Shown piece after piece: positions 14,964-23,211 of a stretch of 51,246 bases of DNA. Numbering within the stretch: the first letter of the stretch is position 1; each line of letters starts with the position of its first letter. The notes under the pieces are model-generated. The model was not told where the DNA came from. It made no database searches and saw nothing but the letters and a program-made list of their open reading frames with translations. A program made the translations under genes and the position numbers. The stretch covers positions 1-51,246 of the forward strand of contig JAGUZX010000050.1 of the NCBI GenBank assembly GCA_020060545.1. The letters run 5' to 3'. The DNA comes from Desulfovibrio sp. Its GTDB lineage: Bacteria; Bacillota; Dethiobacteria; DTU022.

Positions 14964-15443
14964 CTATGTCACCCCCTGGAAGGTCCAGCGAACTTCGATT
15001 GTCAGCACCGTGCCCGCTGTCTTTGAAAATGGCTGTACCAGGCGGTTGAGCAGCGTTCCTGTCCCGGCCACATCAGTGCTCCGGGCCACGATTCCGAGGC
15101 ATTGGTGGTCGCCGTTTGCCTCTGTACTGGTAAAGAATGCTCTAAGCCGTGCCATGGCACCGCTCCGGGTCTTTGACGACAACGCCTTTCTGGCCACCTC
15201 GGTCATATCAGTAAGATCATCGTTTTGCTGAGCAGCCGTCGCGTTTGAGCCGATGACAACGTGCATCGCCGCCGTCTCGCTTGGATGCTCGCCAATCAAA
15301 AGGGCGGCCATGTTTTCCAAGCCGCCCTGCACAACCTTGTTTCGGAAGGGGCCGAGGGTCCACTTCCTGCCTGTGACTATATCTTCGTAGTGAAGAAGCC
15401 AGTCAATGTAAATTCCGACTATTTCATTTAGAACAAGTTCCAA
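14964..15443 (-). CDS. Putative minor tail/baseplate protein
   Basis: About 159 residues from TTG 15443 (LELVLNEIVGIYIDWL); the longer frame to 15485 overlaps the previous gene and lacks a ribosome site. It contains VARKALSSKTRSGAMARLRAFFTSTEANGDHQCLGIVA, resembling phage-tail proteins that carry a T-I-Q-F fold. Two bp separate it from the downstream fibre gene. Assignment is by position and general pattern. Confidence 0.6.
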   Translation of the reverse strand: MELVLNEIVGIYIDWLLHYEDIVTGRKWTLGPFRNKVVQGGLENMAALLIGEHPSETAAMHVVIGSNATAAQQNDDLTDMTEVARKALSSKTRSGAMARLRAFFTSTEANGDHQCLGIVARSTDVAGTGTLLNRLVQPFSKTAGTVLTIEVRWTFQGVT

Positions 15444-15454
15444 TACCCCACCCC

Positions 15455-18019
15455 CTAAGCACTCGCACACATAACGAATCCGCACACCGGCGTCGTCACG
15501 ATGTCCTGAATGATACCGTCAAAGTCTAACTTGTACGTCGTATCCGCATCTGCTTCCAACGGCTCCCCGCTCTGATACCCCGCCAGAATTTCCTCATCCG
15601 TGCGGGCACGGCTGGAGATGCGGAGGTCGTCGATGAGGGAGTTACAATGACTGCCGAAGCCACCAGTTTCTCTATACAGTCCTCCAATGTCGCAATACGC
15701 CGCTACCACACTCGGCAAACCTGGATTGGTCAATGTTGCCTTCCGTACCCCGTCGATAAATAAAACCATTTCGGCTGGTTTCCATACACACGCAAAGTAG
15801 TGCCAACCTTCCGAAAGGTTGTTGATCCATGTAGGGCCATTCTCAGAATTATTAATTCTTCTCCTAAAACGCCATTGATTACCGTCCTTGTAATAATCAA
15901 GCCACAACCCGTTATCTGCGAAACCGGTCAGGCTTCCCCATATAGAGTTCCAGTTCCGTGCAAGCAACGTACTATTCACATACACCCATCCTTCCACCGT
16001 CCCCTCCTGTGGGTTCAGCACCCCCGCCGTGGGGATGGTCAGGGTTTCGGGGGAGCGGGTGGAGCCGCCGAGTGTCCAAGAGGTGGCAAATGCTTTCTGC
16101 TCGATTTGGAGGCCATCGGCGTAGAAGGTAATAGCCTGGGTTACGACAGTTCTAACGTGCATATTGGCTTTAACGCCAGTTGAGCCAAATGTTCTGGTAA
16201 CAGAATAACGTGTCCATTGACTGGTCAGAGTTATAACATTCGAAAAGGTGTCCCCGATAGTCGCACCGGCAGAATCAATCTCTCTAATTCTCAAATTAAC
16301 AGTTCCAGAACCTTTTAGCCATACGCTTGCAGTGTAGGTTGCAGAAGGTGTTACGTTGATTGACTCAGTATAAAAACCTTCGGCTGTTCCAATTCCCGCA
16401 GTAACAACCTTAAGAGAGGCTACACCGTGCCACTTTTCAACTGTATCACGGCTGATAGTTGCATCGGCTGTTGCATTAAGCCCCGTCGTATCCGTTTCCA
16501 CACTGCTCTGATTGGCTGTGAGAAGATTTGTCGTCCCCTCCTCCACCATCACCGCCTGGTCGAATTTTCCTGTCTCAAAACGAGGCTGATTTGCGACTAC
16601 CTGCGTGCCGTCCTGCTTGTAGGCAACGGAGGCCCTGGTGAACAAAGGCCCGCTCTTGACATAGAACGGCATCCGGTGGCGGATTATCCGAGATTCGTCG
16701 CTCACCTGCACGGTCTCGCTACCATAGGTGAACTTGTGCAGCACCGATGTTTCGCCCAGCTTCTTCTTTTGCTGAGCCGAAACCAGGGCTTTGAGGAAAT
16801 CCGCGATACCCAGCAACCTGCCGCCGTATTCGACGCGGTAAGTCCAGAGCGCATCAGTGGCCGGGGTGATGGTCACTTTTTGAATCAGGTACTGGCCGGT
16901 AATGCCTCGATCCGGCAGATTGATTGTAACCAGTTGCCCAGGCGCCCAGCCGTTTACCTCCGTCTCGAAGCTTCCCTTGACACGCGGATTGGCGTGCTCC
17001 CGCAGGTCGGCATTGCCAGCGGCCTCGGCAGCGTCGATAGTGGTCAGCGAATCGTCTACGATGACGTGTTCATATACGCCATCACCACCCTGCACGGCGG
17101 CAATGGCCTGCTGGGAGGCCAGATCCTCGACAACGGTAATCACGTCGATGTCCTGCTTGGCCGTGAGGCTCATGGTTGTACCGTCCGCCGGCGTAGCCGT
17201 TCCGGAGCTGCAACGCAAATATTTTTCCTGGAAGCTCATCATGTAGTCGTAGTCGGCTTCGTCGTGGAAGTTCTCAACGCCGACGGTCTTAGCCACGCCG
17301 CCGACCATTAGGCTGACGTCATGTGACTTGAAAGGCAAAGGCCAGTGACGCGCTACCCCGTCGGCTTTCCATTCAACAAGTTGAGGATCTGAAAGCATCG
17401 TACCGCCGCGGACGTAGATGCGGTTGCGGAGTCCCTGTTGGTCGATGGCGTGCTTGTGGTTGCGGAAGTATCCACCAGATTCGAGCGTCATCGGCGCCGG
17501 GGCAGCCAATTCCTCCGCACTAAAAAACTCCAAGTCTTTATTGTATGTAGGTTGCCAGTGCCAACTTACGTATTCGCACAGCCATTTGAAACACTCAGAC
17601 ACAGGCTTATAATTGAACTCATCGCCGGTGGTTTCAATCGTCGGCGCCCCGGTCCTGACGCCAGTAGTGGTAAACCCGGGGCAATACTTCGCCGCGATGT
17701 CCAGGAAGATGTTGCTTGCGGACAAGCCGGTATAACTTTCAACAACCAGCTTCCGGTCAAGCAGGTTTGTATAGTCGTCACACTCTACCGCCCAAATCTG
17801 CAGGTCCTTGTCCACCAGTTCCACCTTGACGATGATCCCGCCGAACAGGCGAATCGAGCCGTCTTCGATGATAACCTCCTCGCCCTCGGTGGGCTGGTCA
17901 CCACGCACCCGGAAGCGCGAGGTATCCAGTTGATAAGTTAAAACAGCCTCGATTTCGAGGCTGTTTGCGTCAAGGTCGGGCCAGCGTTCAACGCCGGCTA
18001 TTTTCAGAGAGCGAGCCAC
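15455..18019 (-). CDS. Tail baseplate hub/receptor-binding protein with CBM and LamG-like domains
   Basis: 854 residues from GTG 18019. The N-terminal ~430 residues (EVIIEDGSIRLFGGIIVKVEL..., ITGQYLIQKVTITP) match tail-hub proteins of Gram-positive siphophages. Residues about 500-640 look like a CBM4/9-type carbohydrate module (TPSATYTASVWLKGSGTVNLRI), and about 650-830 a concanavalin/LamG-like domain (TVEGWVYVNSTLL..., WHYFACVWKPAEMVLFIDG). So a structural hub is fused to two sugar-binding units, probably for adsorption. Usually these are separate genes. Confidence 0.8.
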   Translation of the reverse strand: MARSLKIAGVERWPDLDANSLEIEAVLTYQLDTSRFRVRGDQPTEGEEVIIEDGSIRLFGGIIVKVELVDKDLQIWAVECDDYTNLLDRKLVVESYTGLSASNIFLDIAAKYCPGFTTTGVRTGAPTIETTGDEFNYKPVSECFKWLCEYVSWHWQPTYNKDLEFFSAEELAAPAPMTLESGGYFRNHKHAIDQQGLRNRIYVRGGTMLSDPQLVEWKADGVARHWPLPFKSHDVSLMVGGVAKTVGVENFHDEADYDYMMSFQEKYLRCSSGTATPADGTTMSLTAKQDIDVITVVEDLASQQAIAAVQGGDGVYEHVIVDDSLTTIDAAEAAGNADLREHANPRVKGSFETEVNGWAPGQLVTINLPDRGITGQYLIQKVTITPATDALWTYRVEYGGRLLGIADFLKALVSAQQKKKLGETSVLHKFTYGSETVQVSDESRIIRHRMPFYVKSGPLFTRASVAYKQDGTQVVANQPRFETGKFDQAVMVEEGTTNLLTANQSSVETDTTGLNATADATISRDTVEKWHGVASLKVVTAGIGTAEGFYTESINVTPSATYTASVWLKGSGTVNLRIREIDSAGATIGDTFSNVITLTSQWTRYSVTRTFGSTGVKANMHVRTVVTQAITFYADGLQIEQKAFATSWTLGGSTRSPETLTIPTAGVLNPQEGTVEGWVYVNSTLLARNWNSIWGSLTGFADNGLWLDYYKDGNQWRFRRRINNSENGPTWINNLSEGWHYFACVWKPAEMVLFIDGVRKATLTNPGLPSVVAAYCDIGGLYRETGGFGSHCNSLIDDLRISSRARTDEEILAGYQSGEPLEADADTTYKLDFDGIIQDIVTTPVCGFVMCASA

Positions 18020-18035
18020 ATTATCTCACCTCAAC

Positions 18036-18058
18036 AAAAAAGCGGGACTTACTCCCGC
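18036..18058 (-). terminator. Intrinsic terminator inside the tail operon
   Basis: GCGGGA/TCCCGC stem (18042-18047 with 18053-18058), 5-nt loop, T6 on minus at 18036-18041. It stands between the gene at 18279 and the tail hub gene, so full downstream expression would need read-through or antitermination. Confidence 0.75.
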
Positions 18059-18081
18059 CTATGCGCTCCGATTAGTATTTT

Positions 18082-18279
18082 TTATTCTAAAAACTTATCT
18101 AAACTTTCCTTCATCCTCGCTTTGGCTTCATCGTCTTCGCCTTGGTCAATTTTCCGGAGTACCAGTTCTTTGAATTCACTTTTGTCAATGACGCCGTTCT
18201 TGATCAGTAACTCAACAACTGCATCGACTTTAAAGCTCATTAACACCAACCAACTTACAAAACCACTGCTATCTCCCAT
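18082..18279 (-). CDS. Small helical protein
   Basis: 65 residues from ATG 18279 with AAAAGGAGG 8 nt upstream. MGDSSGFVSWLVLMSFKVDAVVELLIKNGVIDKSEF then a Lys/Glu-rich helix. Its DNA is more AT-rich than neighbouring genes, suggesting separate acquisition. No family recognised. It sits between the tape measure and the baseplate hub and ends just before an intrinsic terminator. Confidence 0.6.
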   Translation of the reverse strand: MGDSSGFVSWLVLMSFKVDAVVELLIKNGVIDKSEFKELVLRKIDQGEDDEAKARMKESLDKFLE

Positions 18280-18348
18280 TTCCCAATCCTCCTTTTTAAA
18301 GTTATATTCGGGAAACACAAAGTCTTTCCTTTTTCAGGGGAAACGAGT

Positions 18349-21213
18349 TTAACGTCCCCCTGTCTTGTGAAACTCTCTTCTAAAGATAGGCTCAAGTTCT
18401 CGCCATATCTCCTTGGCGTTGGTACCGTTGATATTGACAACAACAGTGCTTCCGCCGTAAGTTACTTGGTTGGTGCTATAGCTATTCGCAATCGCCGGCC
18501 CCAAAGCCGCTGGTGACAGCGCGGCCATCCTTGCCGACATGTCGGCAAGATTTGGTAAACTCACCCGGATACCTTCAGCAAGACCCTTTACCAAGGCCGG
18601 GCCCCATTCGGCCAACCGGGAAAGTGGACCACGTTTTGCCGGGCTGTGCGGCATATAGCCGTCAACTACCCCGGCCATTTGCTCAAGGGTTGCCCTCAAC
18701 TGCTCAAATTTGCTTTCAATGCCGCCGATAAAGTTGGTCATCAAGCCGGTGCCGTACTTAGTACCGGCCTCAGCTACATCCTTCATTCTCTGCTCAATTT
18801 TCTTCATCTCTTCTTCGGTGTTCTTGCGGATTTCGGCGTTCTTCTTTTCCCACTCGGCGCGGTACTGCTCTAACTGCGCTGCCGCCGTAGCCCGGATTTC
18901 GGCAAATTTCTGCTCCATCTCGATTCGCTGCTTTTCGAGCTGGCTGACGGCCTCGGCCCGGGCGTCTTCGTTCTTCTGCCGCCAAAGGCCGACGTATTCA
19001 GCGAGCTGGCCGTCCGTTAAAGTCAAAAGCGCTGCTATTTCCGGCGCCGCTTTGGGTCCCATCTCACGAAGTTCATCAATTAATCCCTGATCAACGCCGC
19101 GGGCGGCAAGGGCCTGGATATTTGCGCTCCACTCCTCGAAAGTTTTTACCTGCCCCCGCAGGTTTTCGAGGAGTTCGGCGCCGCTTACTTCCTTGGACGT
19201 CACCTTATCAAAAAGTCCCACGAAGTTGGCTAAAGCAGACGCCCGCTGGTCAATCGACCGCTCAAACTCCTCGGTCAGCTGGCGCTCGTCTTCAGCCAGC
19301 TTCGCGTTTGTCTCACTGACCTTTCTTTCGTAGTCCTCCAGCGCGGCGGCCAGGTCTTCGCGGTACTTCTTTTCGACCGCGGTCACTTCACCAGACAGGT
19401 TCCGCAGTTCTTTTGCTTGGTCTTTGATCGCCTGGGTGGTATCATAAATCTGCTTTTCAATGTCAGCCTGGGCTTTCTTCTCCTGGTCGAGACGGAGAGC
19501 AAGCTTTAGGGTTTCTTCGGCATTTGCGTCTTTCGCCCGAACACTTTCATTATAAGCCTCGTTCACCGTTGCCACGATCTGTTTCTGGGTATCAAGCTCC
19601 TTATTGAGCCAGGTAACCTTGTCCGCCAGGACTTTAGTTTTATCTCCGTGCCGCTCGGCGGCTATGCCGGCAATCTCCTGCCGAGCTTGTAGAATCTGAA
19701 GCTTTGTGCCGAGAATATCGGCGGTCTTCTCCCAGGCTTCGCGGGTGTCTTCGGCGGCTTTTTTACTTTTTTCGGCAGCAGCACCTACCCCCTGGGGTGC
19801 TCCCGATGACGCATAAGCTCCCGCCTCTTGTAGCGTTTTTTTAACCTTTACTGTAGTCTTTAAAATCTGATCCGCTTGGTAATTCAAATTGCGAACAGCC
19901 ATGGTCCCTTGCTCTTTTGTTATTAAACTACCGATACCCTCACGGGCTTGTTTGATTTTTTCGCCCAGAACCGGCACCCAACCCAAAAGCTTTTCATAAC
20001 CTTTTAGCACAGCATCAATTGCCTTCAACACGTAAACTTTAATTGTGCCCCAAGCTTGAAGGCAATAATATCTCACTTTATCCCAATTTTTGTATAGAGC
20101 TACGCCAGCCGCCACAAGTGCACCTATTGCCAGTACGACAAGGGCAATTGGATTAGCCGCCATCACCGCATTTAAGACTGCCATTGCGGCGCTAATAGTA
20201 CCAATAACTAAGGTCGCAGCCTTAAACGTCAAAAAACCTGCCACCACTCCAGCAATAATCGGCTTGATAACAGCCCAATGTTTTGCTATCCACTTTGCCG
20301 CAGTAACCAACTCAGCAATAATCTTTTCTGTAACCGTCCACATCTTGCTAAACGCCTGGCTTACGCGGTCTGACCAGGCTTGCAATTGCCCATTTTTCTG
20401 CCAGTCGGCAAGCTTGTTAATAACCTCCTGCATTTTCTTCTTTAAATTGTCAAACAACCCGCCGATCTGAACTTTACCCATAGCACTAATGCCGGCCATA
20501 GTCGCTAAAGAAGTTTTAAAAACACCAACCATGGTAGACCACAGACCACTGAATGACTTAGCTTGAATCTCCATGCCGCCCTTGAAACGGTCGTTCATTA
20601 GAGCGAACAGGGCTTCGTTAAAAGCTTTCTGGTCAGTTATCTGCCCCGTATTGTTGACGATTTCAATATTCCGGCCCATCTCAGCGTTCTTCTGGATAAT
20701 CATGGCTTTAGTAATGCCGAATTCCTTCAGCCGTTCGAGCTCGCCAGTCTGGGCGTCGGCCACAGCCTCCACGGCTTGCATGATGTCCTTGTTCATCACG
20801 CCGGCCATATCCCCGATAGCAGGGAGCACTTTTTGCGCTTCAAGACCGTAAGCTTGAAGCCGAACCGTCGCCTGTATGATGCTGTCAGTTTCAAAAGGCG
20901 TCCGGTTAGCAAAATCTACTGCCCAAGCCATCATAGCCGCCGCTTTCTGCTGGTCTTTCATGACTACGTTCAAGGTATTGCGATAGTTTTCAAGGGCAAC
21001 GGCGCCTTTCACACTACCAACAACCGCGGCCCCAAACCCTGCAGCCATAACTGCACCTACGGCTTTAATTGCCGTTCCAATCGCAGCCATTGCCGGTTCC
21101 AACTCCTGAGCCTGTTGGCTCAAACGCTGCATGGATGCCCGAGCTGCAGCTAATCCCTTTTGAAATCCAGCCATATTAAGGCTTAGGCGTACGGAAAGAT
21201 CGCCAACTTGCAT
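18349..21213 (-). CDS. Tail tape measure protein
   Basis: About 954 residues from ATG 21213, which has GGGG 8 nt upstream; the GTG at 21222 is less well placed. The N-terminal region (GDLSVRLSLNMAGFQKGLAAARASMQRLSQQAQEL) is the usual PhageMin_Tail start. Then come a hydrophobic segment (AVGAVMAAGFGAAVVGSV), more membrane-like helices around 320-390 (AGVVAGFLTFKAATLVIGTI; ANPIALVVLAIGALVAAGVALY), and a long coiled coil (about 520-840). The tape measure sets tail length and helps DNA entry; about 950 residues predicts a tail near 140 nm by the usual scaling (inference). Confidence 0.93.
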   Translation of the reverse strand: MQVGDLSVRLSLNMAGFQKGLAAARASMQRLSQQAQELEPAMAAIGTAIKAVGAVMAAGFGAAVVGSVKGAVALENYRNTLNVVMKDQQKAAAMMAWAVDFANRTPFETDSIIQATVRLQAYGLEAQKVLPAIGDMAGVMNKDIMQAVEAVADAQTGELERLKEFGITKAMIIQKNAEMGRNIEIVNNTGQITDQKAFNEALFALMNDRFKGGMEIQAKSFSGLWSTMVGVFKTSLATMAGISAMGKVQIGGLFDNLKKKMQEVINKLADWQKNGQLQAWSDRVSQAFSKMWTVTEKIIAELVTAAKWIAKHWAVIKPIIAGVVAGFLTFKAATLVIGTISAAMAVLNAVMAANPIALVVLAIGALVAAGVALYKNWDKVRYYCLQAWGTIKVYVLKAIDAVLKGYEKLLGWVPVLGEKIKQAREGIGSLITKEQGTMAVRNLNYQADQILKTTVKVKKTLQEAGAYASSGAPQGVGAAAEKSKKAAEDTREAWEKTADILGTKLQILQARQEIAGIAAERHGDKTKVLADKVTWLNKELDTQKQIVATVNEAYNESVRAKDANAEETLKLALRLDQEKKAQADIEKQIYDTTQAIKDQAKELRNLSGEVTAVEKKYREDLAAALEDYERKVSETNAKLAEDERQLTEEFERSIDQRASALANFVGLFDKVTSKEVSGAELLENLRGQVKTFEEWSANIQALAARGVDQGLIDELREMGPKAAPEIAALLTLTDGQLAEYVGLWRQKNEDARAEAVSQLEKQRIEMEQKFAEIRATAAAQLEQYRAEWEKKNAEIRKNTEEEMKKIEQRMKDVAEAGTKYGTGLMTNFIGGIESKFEQLRATLEQMAGVVDGYMPHSPAKRGPLSRLAEWGPALVKGLAEGIRVSLPNLADMSARMAALSPAALGPAIANSYSTNQVTYGGSTVVVNINGTNAKEIWRELEPIFRREFHKTGGR

Positions 21214-21242
21214 TGATGTCACCCCTGTCTATCGACTACAAT
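21213..21242 (+). promoter_or_regulatory. Promoter of the plus-strand inserted gene
   Basis: -35 TTGATG (21213-21218), 18-bp spacer, -10 TACAAT (21237-21242), overlapping the 5' end of the tape measure gene on the other strand. Together with the terminator at 21720 it makes a self-contained cassette. Confidence 0.65.
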
Positions 21243-21271
21243 AGAAAAAACAACCAATGGAGGTGTTTATT

Positions 21272-21694
21272 TTGGGGTTCTTAAGCGGTATCAAGCGTCA
21301 ATTGACAACTCTCAATATAACTTACCTGGGCGGCCATCCTGACCTTACAAAATCACCAATTGCCGTTGGTGTCGGAAAAGAAGATGACATGATAGTCATC
21401 TATTTCGGCCCCACGTTTAGCCCTAAACTGAAAATACCTAAAGCTGATGTCACGAACGTCACCCTCGAAAAAGCCAGCAAGCGCAGCCTTGGTAAGGCCG
21501 CTGCCGGGGCCATCGTCGGCGGTGTTCTCACCGGTGGAATAGGTGCCATTGCCGGCGCGGCTCTTGGTGGGCGAAAAAAAGATGACAGTGTAATCGTAAT
21601 GACGATCAAATACGGACCCGCTGAAGTCGACGTTCTTTTCGGCGGAGACGATGTAAGCAAAAAATATAGTCAATTTGTCGCTCTACTTCGCTAG
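21272..21694 (+). CDS. Lysogenic-conversion type gene with glycine-zipper segment
   Basis: 140 residues from TTG 21272 with GGAGG 8 nt upstream. Strand-rich ends (DDMIVIYFGPTFSPKLKIP..., DDSVIVMTIKYGPAEVDVLFGG) flank a glycine-zipper helix (AAAGAIVGGVLTGGIGAIAG), suggesting a PH-like membrane-associated protein. It is opposite to all surrounding late genes and has its own promoter and terminator, as expected for a gene expressed in the lysogen. Its TAG stop shares CTAG with the minus-strand stop of the tail chaperone extension. Function unknown. Confidence 0.8.
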   Translation: MGFLSGIKRQLTTLNITYLGGHPDLTKSPIAVGVGKEDDMIVIYFGPTFSPKLKIPKADVTNVTLEKASKRSLGKAAAGAIVGGVLTGGIGAIAGAALGGRKKDDSVIVMTIKYGPAEVDVLFGGDDVSKKYSQFVALLR

Positions 21695-22226
21695 CGCCAA
21701 CTCATCAACTCCTGCAACGAAAGCCGCTCCTGCGGCTTTTCCTTTTGTTCTCCCCCGTGGACCTGCAAATGCACCTCCGCCAGTCTCATCAACTTCCCCG
21801 GCGTACACCGCCAGAATGTTTCCTCATTCATCCCCAAAATAACCGTCCCCAGATACAGCAGCCAGACCCAATCCCACCCGCCGGACCCTACTTCTCCGGC
21901 GGGTTTTCTGCGTTTTTTTCGGGCTGAGGCAGCGCCTGGGAAATGGCTTCGTTCACCGCCTCAGTTACACGCTGTAAATCAGCGAGAGTTATCAGCCGGC
22001 CCACGTCTTTAACCGTCAACGCTTCGTCCTCATGCACCAGCCCGGACCACAGCACGGCGCGCAGGGCCTTGACGCTTCCTTTAGCCAGCGCGTCCAAGGC
22101 CGCTTCCACGCTGCCCTGCTCTTCCTCCAGCGCCGCAAACGCATTTAAGTCGAATTTAAGCGTCCGCTCCTTGTCCAGAACCACTTTAACCGCCTTGGGC
22201 CGGATATCCGCAAGATTACTCATCAT
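21691..22226 (-). CDS. Tail assembly chaperone fusion made by -1 frameshift (gpGT-like)
   Basis: After the slippery site at 21912-21918 the -1 frame stays open for 73 codons (start RRKPAGEVGSGWDWVWLLYL) to TAG at 21691-21693. The extension includes FWRCTPGKLMRLAEVHL, the usual signature of siphovirus T-type chaperone ends. The fusion would be about 175 residues. In lambda and many siphophages the short G and long GT forms in a fixed ratio load tail protein on the tape measure. The last 30 codons lie over the terminator of the plus-strand gene, so both strands carry information here. Confidence 0.85.
21720..21748 (+). terminator. Terminator of the plus-strand inserted gene
   Basis: AAAGCCGC/GCGGCTTT 8-bp stem (21720-21727 with 21732-21739) with TCCT loop, followed by TCCTTTTGTT. 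It lies inside the coding sequence of the chaperone extension on the other strand. Confidence 0.85.
21877..21918 (-). promoter_or_regulatory. Programmed -1 ribosomal frameshift signal
   Basis: Slippery heptamer A-AAA-AAC (minus, 21918 to 21912) lies in frame as GAA-AAA-AAC. Eight nt later a perfect 9-bp hairpin CCCGCCGGA/TCCGGCGGG (21895-21903 with 21877-21885) can stall the ribosome. The zero-frame stop TAG falls in the hairpin loop. Confidence 0.85.
21888..22226 (-). CDS. Tail assembly chaperone, short form (gpG-like)
   Basis: 112 residues (MMSNLADIRPKAVKVVLDKERTLKFDLNAFAALEEEQGS...) from ATG 22226 after GGAGGAGGG. The strand-then-helix pattern and position between the major tail protein and the tape measure are typical. 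The C-terminus LPQPEKNAENPPEK covers the slippery sequence. It is made by the ribosomes that do not shift frame. Confidence 0.85.
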   Translation of the reverse strand: MMSNLADIRPKAVKVVLDKERTLKFDLNAFAALEEEQGSVEAALDALAKGSVKALRAVLWSGLVHEDEALTVKDVGRLITLADLQRVTEAVNEAISQALPQPEKNAENPPEK

Positions 22227-22254
22227 ATCCCTCCTCCCTCCAAATAAAACTCCA

Positions 22255-22288
22255 GGGCGGCACTCAGGCCGCCCCCCCCCTTTTTTTT
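22255..22288 (-). other. Hairpin beside a C9T8 homopolymer after the major tail gene
   Basis: GGGCGGC/GCCGCCC stem (22255-22261 with 22268-22274). On minus it is followed by TGGAGTTTTATTT, a weak terminator-like tail. The hairpin merges with nine C and eight T in a row on plus (22272-22288). It may lower transcription beyond the major tail gene, and the tract is prone to slippage. Confidence 0.45.
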
Positions 22289-22853
22289 AGCTGATCGCCG
22301 TCGCCGTCTCGTTGATCACCACGGACAGCAACTTATTCCCGGTCGCCTGGAGCGGGATGGCCTTCAGCTTCGCGCTCACCTTCGCGAAGTCTCCGTTCAT
22401 ACCTTCAAGCGAGAACTTCGGCGCGTCGGTGGTCTTTGCCTTGTGGATCACCACATGCACGTCCCCCAGTCCCGCGTCAACGTAGAGCGCTTGGCCCTCG
22501 ATCTTGACGTAGCCCGGCTTGTCCCCATTTGCCAGGTCGTAGGTCTGTTTCTGGTTCGGCGTGGTGCCGCTGGCCGTCACAGCGCCGCCCATAAGTAACG
22601 CCAATACGTCAAGCGGCAATATGGCATTGTCGATACCGATGTCCACGCTCTCCGGTTTCGAGAAAATGTCCAACAACACATTGTCACCGTGAAGCTCCTT
22701 GGTAACCATGTTGGGGGACACATCCAGCTTCAGTATGCCGGGGATGTCCACCGGGCTGCCGTAAGTCGGCGATCCACCTGCCGGATCGGCGGTCAACGGA
22801 AACACTTTAGCGTCCTTAAGCTCAAGGACTTTTGTTTGGGTTGCAATCGGCAT
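22287..22853 (-). CDS. Major tail (tube) protein
   Basis: 188 residues from ATG 22853. MPIATQTKVLELKDAKVFPLTADPAGGSPTYGSPVDIPGILKLDVSPN and the later VHVVIHKAKTTDAPKFSLEGMNGDFAKVSAKLKAIP match major tail tube proteins of Gram-positive siphophages. Its place, two genes upstream of the tape measure and just before the frameshifted chaperone, is standard. It polymerises around the tape measure into the tail tube. Confidence 0.85.
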   Translation of the reverse strand: MPIATQTKVLELKDAKVFPLTADPAGGSPTYGSPVDIPGILKLDVSPNMVTKELHGDNVLLDIFSKPESVDIGIDNAILPLDVLALLMGGAVTASGTTPNQKQTYDLANGDKPGYVKIEGQALYVDAGLGDVHVVIHKAKTTDAPKFSLEGMNGDFAKVSAKLKAIPLQATGNKLLSVVINETATAIS

Positions 22854-22872
22854 TTAAGTTTCCTCTCCTTTC

Positions 22873-23199
22873 TTACAGGTGTAATGCGGCCACGGTTACC
22901 GTGGTCACCGCGCTGTAGGTAACATTCACCTTGCCCGTCGAATCATTAAAACGCTCCGGGTCAAACGGCCCGATCATCTTGTCCGCTCCGGCTGCAACCG
23001 CCACCGTGATATCGTGATCAAAACCCTGGTTGCACGGGACAGCGGAATCAACAGTAACGTTAATGGAACTCGCGCTGCCGTTTTTCACGTGCAGAAAAGC
23101 CCGGCCGTCGTTGGTGAAGTTGTCACCGCCCGCCGCAGCCGCCGCGTAACTCGGCGTAAGGCCGGCAAGCGCAATGTTCTGAACCGTAAGTTGCGCCAC
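22873..23199 (-). CDS. Structural protein, probable head/tail decoration
   Basis: 108 residues from GTG 23199 (GGAGGGG upstream). Beta-rich with an Ala/Gly stretch (AAAAAGGDNFTNDGRAFLHVKNGSASSINVTVDS), resembling small Ig-like phage structural proteins found between neck and tail-tube genes. Exact location in the virion unknown. Confidence 0.65.
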   Translation of the reverse strand: MAQLTVQNIALAGLTPSYAAAAAGGDNFTNDGRAFLHVKNGSASSINVTVDSAVPCNQGFDHDITVAVAAGADKMIGPFDPERFNDSTGKVNVTYSAVTTVTVAALHL

Positions 23200-23211
23200 T
23201 TTATCCCCTCC

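Noticed and set aside
16427-17311. 294-residue plus ORF opposite the tail hub gene
   Set aside because: No ribosome site and no recognisable fold; the minus frame encodes the tail hub.
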